Below the pieces are notes generated by a model. It worked only from the letters and a program-made list of their open reading frames with translations. It had not been told where the DNA came from and searched no databases. 64,000 nt of DNA, from assembly GCF_018612875.1 (NCBI RefSeq), contig NZ_JAGGRI010000023.1, positions 83,031 through 147,030 on the forward strand, written 5' to 3'. Made by a program: the position numbers and the translations under genes. Positions within the stretch are counted from its first letter, which is position 1; each line of letters opens with the position of its first letter. This document shows, in pieces, positions 19,765 to 28,769 of the stretch. Source of the DNA: Lysobacter sp. ISL-50 (GTDB lineage Bacteria; Pseudomonadota; Gammaproteobacteria; Xanthomonadales; Xanthomonadaceae).

Positions 19765-20531
19765 AGCCGCAGGTCGCCGCCGAAGTCGAGGCCGCCTCGC
19801 AGGAGCAATCCTCGCAAGAGCAGGCGCTGCAGGACTTCGCCGGCAAATGGCGGGCGCGCTGGCCGGAATGGTCGGTGGCCGAGGTGTTCGTGCCGCGCGC
19901 ACAGCGCGGCGTCGCGGTGGCCTGGGCGGCGCTGCAGCAGGAACTCACCGACGCGGCTTGGGGCGGCAGCGACGCGCTGCCCGGCGAGGCCAAGCTGGGC
20001 TGGTGGATGGAAGAACTGCAGGGCTGGCGCATGAACCGCCGGCGCCACCCGCTGGGGCTGGCGCTGCAGCGGCAGGCCGCGCCCTGGGGCGATCTGGCCC
20101 TGGCCCTGCCGGCGCTGCGCGACAGCCGCGAGCGCCCCGGCGACCGCAACGAGGCTTTCGACAGCCTGATTCCGGTCGCCACCGCCATCGGCGCCATCGA
20201 CATGGCCCTGTTCGAACCCGTACCCGGCCAGCTCGCCGAGGCCGCGGTGCCGGCGATCCAGTCGAGCCTGCTGGAATCGCGGCTGGTGCTGCAGGGCGAC
20301 GCGTCGGTGCCGCTGAGCGTGGTCGCGCGGGCGATGGCGCGTCCGGGCGAGGGCGCGGCGGTGGAATGGAGCCGCGACCTGCTGGCGCAATGGCCGGCGC
20401 GCTTCGGCGCGACCGTGCCGCGGCGGCTGTGGACCGCGCTGGCGCATACCCGGCTGCAGCGCGGCGACGCGGCGCGGCCGTTGTCGCCGTGGACGGCCCT
20501 GCTGGCGGCCTGGCGCGGCGCCCGCAACTGA
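19746..20531 (+). CDS. Squalene/phytoene synthase-like protein, function unknown
   Basis: About 261 residues. KLGWWMEELQGWRMNRRRHPLGLALQ resembles the KLxWWRDEL...RHPL helix of squalene/phytoene synthase-fold proteins. The DxxxD pyrophosphate motifs of active prenyl-joining enzymes are not obvious, so it may not be catalytic. It overlaps gph; ATG 19746 (GGGGCGGG upstream) and ATG 19761 (forming ATGA with the gph stop) are both possible. Coupling to ubiG and gph suggests a link to quinone or isoprenoid lipids, but this is only context. Confidence 0.6.
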   Translation: MAGDAMKPQVAAEVEAASQEQSSQEQALQDFAGKWRARWPEWSVAEVFVPRAQRGVAVAWAALQQELTDAAWGGSDALPGEAKLGWWMEELQGWRMNRRRHPLGLALQRQAAPWGDLALALPALRDSRERPGDRNEAFDSLIPVATAIGAIDMALFEPVPGQLAEAAVPAIQSSLLESRLVLQGDASVPLSVVARAMARPGEGAAVEWSRDLLAQWPARFGATVPRRLWTALAHTRLQRGDAARPLSPWTALLAAWRGARN

Positions 20532-20619
20532 CCGTTGCAGGCCCGGGCCGGGGCGGCCGGGCCGGGCCCGGTAGAATGGCGCCGTTGCGTTTCCCCCACG
20601 CGCCCCCACTGATTTCGTC

Positions 20620-21555
20620 GTGACCAATCCCCAGACCCCCTCGCGTTCCGCCTTGCCCGATGTCGCCTTCGATGCCGCCGCCGCGGCGCGCGCGCTGGAC
20701 TGGGTCGGCATGTCCAACATCGCCCTGCCGCTGCGCATCGCCGGCGGCGACGGCACCCCGATCCAGGTCGCCGCCTCGGTCGATGTCTCGGTCAACCTGC
20801 GCGACCCCAACGCGCGCGGCATCCACATGTCGCGCATGTACCTGCATCTGCAGAACGCCTTCGCCAGCGAGACGGTGACCCCGGCCGGCCTGCGCCGCGC
20901 ACTGCAGAGCCTGATCGACGGGCAGGGCGGCATCTCCAACGCCGCGCGGCTGGTGCTGCGCTACGAGCAACTGCTGCTGCGTCCGGCGCTGGCCAGCCAC
21001 AACGCCGGCTGGAAGCGCTATCCGGTCGAGATCGACGCGCGCCTGATCGACGGCCACCTGCACCTGGGCCTGCGTTTCGCGGTCGAATACTCCAGCACCT
21101 GTCCGGCCTCGGCGGCGCTGTCGCGCCAGCTCAACGCCGAACGCTTCGCCGCCGATTTCGCCGCCGCCCATCCGCTGTCCACGGCCGTGGTCAGCGACTG
21201 GCTCGCCTCCGAACGCGGCATGGCCGCGACCCCGCACGCGCAGCGCAGCCGCGCCGACGTGCGCGTGGAGCTGCGTCCGGCCTTCGACGAACTGCCCCTG
21301 GTGGCGTTGATCGACGCGCTCGAACGCGCGCTCGCAACGCCGGTGCAGACCGCGGTCAAGCGCGAGGACGAGCAAGCCTTCGCCCGCCTCAACGCCGAGA
21401 ACCTGATGTTCTGCGAAGACGCCGCGCGCCGGGTCGCCGCGGCGCTGTCGGCCGATGCGCGCATCGAGCGCTTCGACGCCGAAGTCGCGCACTTCGAAAG
21501 CCTGCACGCGCACGACGCGGTCGCCCGCGTGACCGGGCAGGGCGCGCGCGAGTAA
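20620..21555 (+). CDS. folE2: GTP cyclohydrolase FolE2 (type IB)
   Basis: 311 residues. Converts GTP to dihydroneopterin triphosphate, the first step of folate synthesis; the FolE2 form can use metals other than zinc. Signatures: LDWVGMSNIALPLRI near the N-terminus, GIHMSRMYLHLQ, and EYSSTCPASAALSRQL with the active-site Cys. NLMFCEDAARRVAAAL and the C-terminal EVAHFESLHAHDAVAR match the family. The start is GTG 20620. It stands alone. Confidence 0.93.
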   Translation: MTNPQTPSRSALPDVAFDAAAAARALDWVGMSNIALPLRIAGGDGTPIQVAASVDVSVNLRDPNARGIHMSRMYLHLQNAFASETVTPAGLRRALQSLIDGQGGISNAARLVLRYEQLLLRPALASHNAGWKRYPVEIDARLIDGHLHLGLRFAVEYSSTCPASAALSRQLNAERFAADFAAAHPLSTAVVSDWLASERGMAATPHAQRSRADVRVELRPAFDELPLVALIDALERALATPVQTAVKREDEQAFARLNAENLMFCEDAARRVAAALSADARIERFDAEVAHFESLHAHDAVARVTGQGARE

Positions 21556-21932
21556 ATCGCGCCGCTTCGGCGCCGCCGCGGTGTGCGGAGTCTGGCGCCT
21601 TGAACCTCGCGATTCGCGCATCGAACACGGGCGCGCCCGGCATCGATCGGCGCATCGCTCGCCGATCGGCGCACGCCGCCGATATCGGCTCGCGAACCTC
21701 CGCCGCGCGGTCGCCCTCATCCTCGGAAAACGCCGCGAACGGCCGGTTTTACCGGCAGCTGCGCATGCGTTCCCGGGTGTAGGATCACCGGCCGATAGAC
21801 CCGAGCGGTGCGGCAATGCATGGAGGCGTGTGCGCGGGCACACTACAAGTCGCAAACCGTGATGGTCCCCACCCCCGGAATACAGGGGCCTTGGGCTATG
21901 CTCAGGTCACCAGACTAGTGACCGGAAGGGGC
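21556..21932. other. Gene-free stretch with an inverted repeat before the cyclase gene
   Basis: No coding signal on either strand. The only structure I see is a perfect inverted repeat GGTCAC-N7-GTGACC at 21905-21923, directly before the GGAAGGGG ribosome site of the next gene. It could be an operator or a small mRNA hairpin. A c-di-GMP riboswitch was looked for and not found. Confidence 0.4.
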
Positions 21933-23705
21933 ATGGGGAAACCCTGGTGTCGTGGCTGGCAGGCCCTGTTGGTTCTGCTGGGGATGTGGGCGGTGGCGGC
22001 GATCGCGTCGGCGCAGGACGTAAGCCTGCCCCAGCCCGGCCCCTCCGCGCCTTCGGCGGTGGCCCCGCGTTCGGATCGCGAACCCTACGACCCCGCACAC
22101 TACCGCGCGCCGTCCCTGAGCCTGTCCCGGCTCGAACAAGACCCGGTGCCGGCGCGGGTGCTGGCCGGCGAGTTCGAGCGCCGCTTCGAAGCGGTCTCCG
22201 GCGACATGCTGTGGGCGCACAAAGGCCAGCCGACGTGGTGGCGCATCGTCGTCAATCAGGACGTCGCCGAAGCCGACGCGCCGCAGCTCACCATCGACCG
22301 CCCATCGCGGCGTGAAATCGAACTGTGGCGTCCCGGCGACGATCTGCCGCTGCGCCGCTCGATCTACGGCCCCGACACCGACTTGAACCACTCCACGCGG
22401 ATGATCGTGTTTCCGCTGCCGCGCGGCCTGCGCAAGGGCGATCGCCTGTACCTGCGCATGCTCGCCGCCGACATGATGAGCTCGCGCGCCGAGATCCAGC
22501 CGCTGGCGCGGGTGCAGCGCGAGGACATGATGCACGTCGGGCTGCGCAGCGTGGTGCTGACCGCGATGGGCGTGATCGCCGTGCTCGCGTTCGGTTTCTG
22601 GATCGGCCTGCGCGAACGCGGCTACGCCTATCTGGGCCTGACCCTGGTGCTGCAGATCCTCACCCTGACCTCGGACGGCGGCGAGATGCGGGTGGTGCCG
22701 TGGCTCAACGAGATCGCGCCCGACAGCCGCACCAACATCGTGCTCAATACCGCCGCGGTATTGGCCAGCATCCGCTTTTTGATCTTCTTCCTCGGCCTGC
22801 GCACCACCCAGCCGAAGGCCGCGCGCCTGCTGGACTGGTGCAGCATCTCGCTCGGCGGCCTGCTGCTGGTGTCCTTGTTCCGGACCTGGAAGTACAGCGC
22901 GCTGTTCGGCAACCTCAACCTGCTGATGGTGGTCGCGCTGGTGCTGTACTGCACCGTGGTCGCGGTCTGGCGGCGCCAGCGCGAAGCCTATTTCCTGCTG
23001 CTGGCGTGGCTGCCCCTGATGCTGTTGCTGGTCGCCCTGGTCGGCGCCAACCACCAGTGGTGGCCGGAATTCAGCTGGCTCGAATACACCTTCCCGGTCG
23101 GCCTGGCGTTCGGTGGCCTGGGCCTGCTGCTGGGTCTGACCTCCAAGCTGCAGCAACTGCGCCGCGACCGCGACACCGCCAATCGTCTGGCGACCTACGA
23201 CAGCCTGACCGGCGCGATGACCCGCGCGGCGATCTCGCAAAGCCTGCGCAACGCGGTGGACAGCGCGCACCGTTCGCGCCGGCCGCTGTCGGTGGTGTTC
23301 TTCGACATCGACCACTTCAAGCGCATCAACGACGAGCACGGCCATCGCGTCGGCGACGAAACCCTGCGCATCGTCTCGCTGCGCACCCGCAACCGCTTGC
23401 GCGCCTACGACCTGTTCGGCCGTTACGGCGGCGACGAGGTGCTGGTGGTGCTGGCCGATACCCATCTGCGCGACGCGGTCCGCGTCGCCGAGCATCTGCG
23501 CGAGTCGGTCAGCGGCAGCCCGCTGTCGATCGACGGCCGCCTGCTGCCGGTCAGCCTGAGCCTGGGCGTGGCCGAACTGATGCCGGATGAAACCCCGGAG
23601 CAGTTGCTCGAACGCGCCGACGCGGCGCTGTACGCAAGCAAATCCGCCGGCCGCGACCGCGTCACCGGCCACAGCGTCGAGCCCGAGCGCGAGGTGGTGT
23701 CGTGA
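21933..23705 (+). CDS. Membrane diguanylate cyclase (7TMR-DISM sensor + GGDEF)
   Basis: 590 residues. Signal-like N-terminus (ALLVLLGMWAVAAIASAQ), a periplasmic 7TMR-DISMED2-type domain (~60-205; WWRIVV, ELWRPGDDLPLRRSI), seven hydrophobic segments (~215-410), a short coiled linker (KLQQLRRDRDTANRLATYDSLTG) and a GGDEF domain. The active motif is GGDEV, catalytically competent, and the product-inhibition site RAYD lies five residues before it. FFDIDHFKRIND carries the metal-binding Asp. It should make c-di-GMP in response to a periplasmic, probably carbohydrate, ligand. The downstream gene begins inside its stop codon (GTGA). Confidence 0.9.
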   Translation: MGKPWCRGWQALLVLLGMWAVAAIASAQDVSLPQPGPSAPSAVAPRSDREPYDPAHYRAPSLSLSRLEQDPVPARVLAGEFERRFEAVSGDMLWAHKGQPTWWRIVVNQDVAEADAPQLTIDRPSRREIELWRPGDDLPLRRSIYGPDTDLNHSTRMIVFPLPRGLRKGDRLYLRMLAADMMSSRAEIQPLARVQREDMMHVGLRSVVLTAMGVIAVLAFGFWIGLRERGYAYLGLTLVLQILTLTSDGGEMRVVPWLNEIAPDSRTNIVLNTAAVLASIRFLIFFLGLRTTQPKAARLLDWCSISLGGLLLVSLFRTWKYSALFGNLNLLMVVALVLYCTVVAVWRRQREAYFLLLAWLPLMLLLVALVGANHQWWPEFSWLEYTFPVGLAFGGLGLLLGLTSKLQQLRRDRDTANRLATYDSLTGAMTRAAISQSLRNAVDSAHRSRRPLSVVFFDIDHFKRINDEHGHRVGDETLRIVSLRTRNRLRAYDLFGRYGGDEVLVVLADTHLRDAVRVAEHLRESVSGSPLSIDGRLLPVSLSLGVAELMPDETPEQLLERADAALYASKSAGRDRVTGHSVEPEREVVS

Positions 23706-24565
23706 CTCCGGACGGCGGCGGCCCCGGCGCGATCCAGGCCGCGCAACTGCGTACCGGCGACGTGCTGCTGATGCGCGCGCGCGGCTCGTTGGCCGCGCTG
23801 ATCGCCTGGTTCAACGAAAGCAGCTACAGCCACGTGGCCTTGCTGGGCCGCGCCGGCTATCTGATCGAAGTCGGCGTCGGCGGCGTGATCGAACTGTCGC
23901 TGTCGCAGCGCCTGACCGATCCGGCGCTGGTCGCGGTGGACGCGCGCCGTCCGCTCGGCGCCAGCGCCGACCCGCAGGACAACGATCGCATCGCCGTGCT
24001 CGCGCATGCCTTGTCGCTGCGCCGGCCGGCCTTCTCCGGCGATGCGCTGGCCGCGCTCGGCCGCGCCGCGGCCCTGCGCGATCGCAGCCTGCCGCCGTCG
24101 CCGCAGTTGCGCGCGGTGCTGCGCGAAGCGCTGCATCACGCCGCGTTCGACCACGCCGGGGCGATGAGTTCGAGCGAATTCGTCTATCGCTGCTTCGCGG
24201 AAAACACCGCGCAGCCGCGCGGCCGTCTCGCCCCGAGCCTGCCGGTCGCCGCGCCCTCGGCGCTGGCGTTTCCGTCGCTGGACTGGGAAGCCTTGTGGCG
24301 CGACATCGCGCCGTGCCTGCGCCCGGCGCGCCGCGATGCCCTGCGCCTGGACGAACACGGCCAGCCCGGTTCGGCGCAGGAAGTCGGCGAGGACGAATTC
24401 GCCGCTGTGGTCGCCGACACACGTCAGCGCCTGGGCCTGATGGAGCGCGGCAACGCCTTGCTGGCGATGGCCGGGCCGCGTCTGCCGAATCCCAAATGCG
24501 TGCGCCTGCGCGAGTTGGAGCAGTCGCCTTCGTTCGAAGTATTGGGATCGCTGCTGAAGCCTTGA
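23702..24565 (+). CDS. YiiX/NlpC-P60-like cysteine peptidase-fold protein
   Basis: 287 residues, start GTG 23702 overlapping the cyclase stop. The N-terminal part RTGDVLLMRARG...YSHVALLG is typical of the YiiX/YebB (permuted papain) fold, with the H of SHVALLG as a catalytic candidate. MSSSEFVYRCFAE near residue 158 places a Cys where permuted enzymes carry Cys or Ser; the nucleophile is uncertain. There is no signal peptide, so it appears cytoplasmic. Known relatives act on peptidoglycan peptides or lipid-linked substrates. Coupling to a diguanylate cyclase is unusual and may indicate a shared pathway. Confidence 0.65.
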   Translation: MTPDGGGPGAIQAAQLRTGDVLLMRARGSLAALIAWFNESSYSHVALLGRAGYLIEVGVGGVIELSLSQRLTDPALVAVDARRPLGASADPQDNDRIAVLAHALSLRRPAFSGDALAALGRAAALRDRSLPPSPQLRAVLREALHHAAFDHAGAMSSSEFVYRCFAENTAQPRGRLAPSLPVAAPSALAFPSLDWEALWRDIAPCLRPARRDALRLDEHGQPGSAQEVGEDEFAAVVADTRQRLGLMERGNALLAMAGPRLPNPKCVRLRELEQSPSFEVLGSLLKP

Positions 24566-24578
24566 GCGGCGCGCCGGC

Positions 24579-25454
24579 TCAGGGCGCGCTCTTGCCCGCC
24601 TGCATCGCCTGCGCGCGTTCGAGCACCAGCAGCGGATCGATGCGCACGTCGAACCAGTTCATGCCCCAGTGCAGATGCGGGCCGGTCGCGCGTCCGGTCG
24701 CGCCGACCGCGCCGATGATCTGGCCCTGACTCACCCGGTCGCCGACCTTCACGTCGATGCGCGACATGTGCAGGAAGTTCGAACTCACACCGTGGCCGTG
24801 ATCGAGCAGCACGGTGCCGCCGGTGAGGTACAGATCCGGCCCGGCGAAAGTGATCACGCCCGCGGCCGGCGCCTTGATCGCGGTGCCGCTGGGCGCGGCG
24901 ATGTCCATGCCCGAATGGCCCGAGCCTTTCTGGCCGTTGTAAACGCGCTGATTGCCGAAGCGGCCGCTGATGCGGCCCTGCACCGGCCAGACGAAGGCCT
25001 GGGCGAAATCGGCGCGGTCGTCGTCGCGCGCGCGCGCGGCCACCACCTGCGCCTGTTCGCGCTCGATGCGCGCGGCGATCTCCGGCGGCGGATTGACCGT
25101 CTTGGGCGGAACGCCCTGGATGTATTCGGTCGGGAATTCGCGCGCGGCGACCGCGATGCTGGCGGTCTCGATCCGGCCCGGCGCGACTTCGATCTGCACC
25201 GTCAGCGGCCCGGTCGCGTCGCGGCCGACGCCGAACACCACCGTGCCGTAGGCGGTGGTGCGCAACTGGCGTTCGCCGTAGCGCACTTTGCTGCCGGGCG
25301 GGACCTTGCCGATGACCAACCCGCCCTGCGAAACCTGCGAGGGGAAAACGATGCGCGCATCGGCCGGAGCGGTTGCGGGCGTTTGCGGTTGCGCCATCAG
25401 CGTGGAGCAGGGCGCCAGCCAGGCCAGCGCCAGAGCGATGACGCCAAACCTCAT
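24579..25454 (-). CDS. M23-family peptidase (LytM domain), exported
   Basis: 291 residues with a signal peptide ([22 protein letters not shown]). A beta-rich domain (~25-115) is followed by a coil (IAARIEREQAQVVAARARDDD) and a C-terminal LytM domain. Zinc ligands: GHSGMDIA (His and Asp) and HLHWGMNW (HxH). The intact site suggests a real endopeptidase cutting peptidoglycan cross-links in the periplasm, although some relatives only activate amidases. Its ATG overlaps the pyrC stop (ATGA), an odd partner, but conserved neighbours can be unrelated in function. It is convergent with the YiiX-like gene, 13 bases apart. Confidence 0.88.
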   Translation of the reverse strand: MRFGVIALALAWLAPCSTLMAQPQTPATAPADARIVFPSQVSQGGLVIGKVPPGSKVRYGERQLRTTAYGTVVFGVGRDATGPLTVQIEVAPGRIETASIAVAAREFPTEYIQGVPPKTVNPPPEIAARIEREQAQVVAARARDDDRADFAQAFVWPVQGRISGRFGNQRVYNGQKGSGHSGMDIAAPSGTAIKAPAAGVITFAGPDLYLTGGTVLLDHGHGVSSNFLHMSRIDVKVGDRVSQGQIIGAVGATGRATGPHLHWGMNWFDVRIDPLLVLERAQAMQAGKSAP

Positions 25455-26782
25455 CGAGCGAACGCCAGGCGCTGCCCGTTCGGCGAGCCGACCAGCGAGG
25501 TGCCGTCCCAGGCCAGCACGCCGTTGACCCAGGTCGAGGCGATGCGCGAGTGGAAGGTGCGGCCTTCGAACGGCGACCAGCCGCATTTGGACAGCACGTC
25601 CTCGCGCTGCACGGTGTAGGGCAGGTCGTCGATCAGCACCAGATCGGCGAAATAACCCTCGCGCAGGAAGCCGCGCTGCTCGACATCGAACAGCTTGGCC
25701 GGCGCGTGCGCGAACTTGTCCACCACCTGGGCGGTGCTCAGGCGGCCTTCGTGCACCAGTTCCAGCGCGGCGTTGAGGGCGAACTGCACCAGCGGCAGGC
25801 CGCTCGGCGCGGAGGTGTAGGGGCGGGCCTTTTCTTCCAGCGTATGCGGCGCGTGGTCGGTGGCGAGCACGTCGATCACGTCCTCGGCGACCGCGCGGAT
25901 CAGCGCCTCGCGATCGGCCGGGTCCTTGATCGCCGGATTGCACTTGATCAGATGGCCGAGCTTGGCGTAGTCGTCGCGATCGAAGCGCAGGAAGTGGATG
26001 CAGGTCTCGGCGGTGATGCGCTTGCCCTCGATCGGGCCGGCCTGGAACAGCGCCAGCTCGTCGGCGGTGCTGATGTGCAGCACGTGCAGGCGGGTGTTGT
26101 GCTTGCGCGCCAGCGAGATCGCCAGTTCGGTGGATTTCTTGCAGGCCTGGCGCGAGCGGATGTCGGGATGGAACTGCGCCGGAATGTCGTCGCCGTACTT
26201 CGCCTTGTAGACGGCGAGCTCGGCGTCGATCATCGGCGTGTCTTCGCAGTGGGTGATGATCGGCGTGGGCACGTCGCGGAAGATCGCGTCGAGGGTGACC
26301 GGATCGTCCACCAGCATGTTGCCGGTCGATGCGCCCATGAACACCTTCACTCCCGGCGCGGTGCGCGGGTCCAGCGACTGGATCGCGGCGAGGTTGTCGT
26401 TGCTGGCGCCCAGGTAGAACCCGTAGTTGGCCCGGGCCCGTCCGGCCGCGCGCCGGTACTTGTCCTCCAGCGCGGCGGCGTCGAGGGTGGGCGGGCTGGT
26501 GTTGGGCATGTCCATGAAGGTGGTCAGCCCGCCGGCCACCGCGGCGGCCGATTCGGTCGCCATGTCGGCTTTGTATTCCAGTCCGGGTTCACGGAAATGA
26601 ACCTGGTCGTCGATCATGCCCGGCAGCAGGCGCCGGCCGCGCGCGTCGATCACGCTCTCGCCGTCGCGGCCGGACAGGCCGGTGCCGATCTGGGCGATGC
26701 GGCCGTCCTCGATGCGCAGGTCGCCGTCGTACTCGCGTCCTTCGTTGACCAGGCGGGCGTTGACGATCAGGGTCGATGGCAT
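25451..26782 (-). CDS. pyrC: Dihydroorotase (class I)
   Basis: 443 residues. Forms dihydroorotate from carbamoyl-aspartate in pyrimidine synthesis. [13 protein letters not shown] carries the HxH-type metal site (with Q before VH in place of the common T/S). [15 protein letters not shown] carries the lysine expected to be carboxylated, HCED and LHVLHIST supply His ligands, and [13 protein letters not shown] is the catalytic Asp region. Its size places it in the longer class I group rather than the ~345-residue E. coli type. It overlaps yidD upstream by 16 bases and the M23 gene downstream by 4. Confidence 0.93.
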   Translation of the reverse strand: MPSTLIVNARLVNEGREYDGDLRIEDGRIAQIGTGLSGRDGESVIDARGRRLLPGMIDDQVHFREPGLEYKADMATESAAAVAGGLTTFMDMPNTSPPTLDAAALEDKYRRAAGRARANYGFYLGASNDNLAAIQSLDPRTAPGVKVFMGASTGNMLVDDPVTLDAIFRDVPTPIITHCEDTPMIDAELAVYKAKYGDDIPAQFHPDIRSRQACKKSTELAISLARKHNTRLHVLHISTADELALFQAGPIEGKRITAETCIHFLRFDRDDYAKLGHLIKCNPAIKDPADREALIRAVAEDVIDVLATDHAPHTLEEKARPYTSAPSGLPLVQFALNAALELVHEGRLSTAQVVDKFAHAPAKLFDVEQRGFLREGYFADLVLIDDLPYTVQREDVLSKCGWSPFEGRTFHSRIASTWVNGVLAWDGTSLVGSPNGQRLAFAR

Positions 26783-27072
26783 GAGCAGTTTCCGGAAGAG
26801 GGCGCGGTGGAGGCGGATTCGCGGTGATGCGGACCCGGCGGGGCGGAGTCGTCCCCGGTGCCGGGCACCGGGTCGTAGCCGCCGGGATTGAGAGGATGGC
26901 AGCGCGCCAGTCGCTTGACCGTGAGCCAGCTGCCCTTAAGTGCGCCGTAGTGCCCGATCGCCGTCATCGAATACGACGAACAGCTGGGATGAAAGCGGCA
27001 ACGTTGGCCGAGCAAGGGGCTGATCCAACGTTTATAGCCACGTAGCAGGGCGATGAGCAGGCGGTCGATCAC
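26767..27072 (-). CDS. yidD: Membrane protein insertion efficiency factor YidD
   Basis: 101 residues. [39 protein letters not shown] contains the amphipathic helix and the Cys pattern RFxPSCSxY of YidD, and [14 protein letters not shown] closes the domain. The last ~25 residues ([18 protein letters not shown]) are an unusual polar tail. YidD assists YidC-mediated insertion at the inner membrane. It is normally next to rnpA and yidC; here it precedes pyrC. Confidence 0.92.
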   Translation of the reverse strand: MIDRLLIALLRGYKRWISPLLGQRCRFHPSCSSYSMTAIGHYGALKGSWLTVKRLARCHPLNPGGYDPVPGTGDDSAPPGPHHRESASTAPSSGNCSCHRP

Positions 27073-27176
27073 GTTTCCTTAATGCCGGCAACGGTAGTGA
27101 CGGGGGGCGGGGAAGCGTGTCGCAAAGCCCCGCGCAGGACGCTATTTTACGCCGCGATCGGCCTCGCACAGCGCGG

Positions 27177-27205
27177 TTGCCGCGGGTGCCGCAGCAGGGT
27201 ATAAC
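27177..27205 (+). promoter_or_regulatory. Candidate sigma-70 promoter for the dksA-like gene
   Basis: TTGCCG, a 17-base spacer and TATAAC in the 357-base gap 27073-27429. It would give a leader of ~215 bases. No other feature was recognised in this gap. Confidence 0.45.
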
Positions 27206-27429
27206 AGCGCGCTTTCCCCAAACAAGGCAAGTGCAAGACGAAGGTCCGCCGCAGCGTGGAATCGCTGTTGCCGTGCTGGTCGGACTAGGCGAAAACCGGC
27301 TTGTCGCCGGATTTCACTTGCGGTCATCGAGCGCATGTGCATTTGATGGCCGGGTGGGTCATGCTTGGCCCGCGATGTCTCCGGACCGCGTTCGGAGGCG
27401 CCCTCAGGGAATAGAAGGACAAGCCGCTC

Positions 27430-28524
27430 GTGGCAGTGAAAAAACCTGCGAAGAAGGCCGCCAAGGCGGTCAAGAAGACCGTCAAGCCGGCTGCGAAGAA
27501 GGCGGCCAAACCTGCGGCCAAGCCCGCGCCGAAGAAAGCGGTCGCCAAGAAGGCGGTCGTCAAGAAGGCCCCGGCCAAGGCGGCGGCGAAAAAGCCCACG
27601 GCGAGTAAACCGGCGGCCAAGCAGGCCGTTGTGACCAAGAAAGCGGCGCCGGCCAAGCCGGCACCGGCGAAGAAGACCGTCGCCCCACCGGCCGCCAAGC
27701 CGGCGGCAGCGGTGAAGAAAGCGGCGCCCGCGCCGGCCAAAGCCGCGACCGCGCCCTCCGCGGCAGGCAAGAACGTAGCAACAAAGACGCCGGAGCTTAA
27801 AAAAGTTGAAGCTAAAAAGCCCGAAGCTGTGAAGCACAAACCTGCGCCTGCCGCCAAACCGCCCGCATCGCAGCCCCCCGCCCCGGAGGCGGCCGCTGCG
27901 GCACAGGCCGACCGTATCTCCGACCAAAACAAGAACACAGTGACCCAGACAGCATCCAGCAAGACACCCGCGGGTAAGCCCGCGACGACCGCCGCCGCGG
28001 CCCCGCGTCCGGCCGGCAAGGTGGCCGTGGCCGTCACGGCCAAGCAACCCACCGCGCCGGCCCCCAAGACCAAGGTCAAGGTCGTGGCTTACAAGAACGA
28101 TCCCGCCACCGGCCGCCCGATCGTCCCGGAGGGCTACAAGCCCGGCTCGGACGAGGAATACATGAGCCCGTTGCAACTCGAGTACTTCCGTCAGCGCCTG
28201 CTGCAGTGGCGCACGGATCTGGTCGAGGAGTCCAAGCAGACCATCGAGAACCTCAAGGACGAAGTGCGCGACGTCGGCGACGAAGCCGAACGCGCGACGC
28301 GTGAGACGGAGAACTCGCTCGAACTGCGCACCCGCGACCGTTATCGCAAGCTGATCAGCAAGATCGACAGCACGCTCAAGCGGGTGGATTCGGGCGACTA
28401 CGGCTTCTGCGTCGATACCGGCGAAGAAATCGGCCTGGAGCGCCTGGAGGCGCGCCTGACCGCCGAGCGCACCATCGACGCGCAGGAACGCTGGGAACAT
28501 ATGCAGAAGCAGATGGGCGACTGA
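27430..28524 (+). CDS. dksA: DksA-family RNA polymerase-binding protein with a long Ala/Lys/Pro-rich N-terminal tail
   Basis: 364 residues, start GTG 27430 with AGAAGGA upstream. Residues ~1-220 are low-complexity basic repeats (KKAAKAVKKTVKPAAKKAAK type) like eukaryotic H1 or AlgP tails. Residues ~235-364 are the DksA core: MSPLQLEYFRQRLLQWRTDLVEES, then a long coiled coil with the expected acidic pair region (DEVRDVGDEAERAT), then a zinc-finger region. Only the first of the four zinc cysteines remains (Cys327); the others are Thr330, Thr348 and Ala351. It should still enter the polymerase secondary channel to support ppGpp control. The tail may bind DNA or RNA. Confidence 0.88.
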   Translation: MAVKKPAKKAAKAVKKTVKPAAKKAAKPAAKPAPKKAVAKKAVVKKAPAKAAAKKPTASKPAAKQAVVTKKAAPAKPAPAKKTVAPPAAKPAAAVKKAAPAPAKAATAPSAAGKNVATKTPELKKVEAKKPEAVKHKPAPAAKPPASQPPAPEAAAAAQADRISDQNKNTVTQTASSKTPAGKPATTAAAAPRPAGKVAVAVTAKQPTAPAPKTKVKVVAYKNDPATGRPIVPEGYKPGSDEEYMSPLQLEYFRQRLLQWRTDLVEESKQTIENLKDEVRDVGDEAERATRETENSLELRTRDRYRKLISKIDSTLKRVDSGDYGFCVDTGEEIGLERLEARLTAERTIDAQERWEHMQKQMGD

Positions 28525-28558
28525 CCGGCGTTTGCTCTCCGGTCGATCCAGAAAGAAG

Positions 28559-28582
28559 CCCCGCGCAAGCGGGGTTTTTTTT
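28559..28582 (+). terminator. Terminator of the dksA-like gene
   Basis: CCCCGC-GCAA-GCGGGG followed by eight T, 34 bases after the stop codon. Confidence 0.9.
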
Positions 28583-28635
28583 GTGGCTGTGGGGCCGACC
28601 ACGTGCTTGGAACTGTCAACGAAACCGCATCCTCT

Positions 28636-28741
28636 CCCTCTCCCGCTTGCGGGAGAGGGCTGGGGTGAGGGGGAGCGCCGCAGGCGCGAACACCCCTGCA
28701 GTTCCCTCACCCCAACCCCTCTCCCGCGAGCGGGAGAGGGG
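28636..28741. repeat. Paired inverted REP element (CCCTCTCCCGC family)
   Basis: Two palindromes, CCCTCTCCCGC-TT-GCGGGAGAGGG-type at 28636-28659 and a CCCCTCTCCCGC one at 28716-28741, face each other with GGGGTGAGGG / CCCTCACCCC inside. The same paired element occurs at 34051-34160 and 35400-35540. Confidence 0.85.
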
Positions 28742-28769
28742 CTATAGCGGCGTCCTCGTTGTTGGCGGC

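Noticed and set aside
21780..21932. c-di-GMP riboswitch before the diguanylate cyclase
   Set aside because: A GTCGCAAACC segment looked suggestive, but the paired stems and conserved GEMM positions around it are absent.
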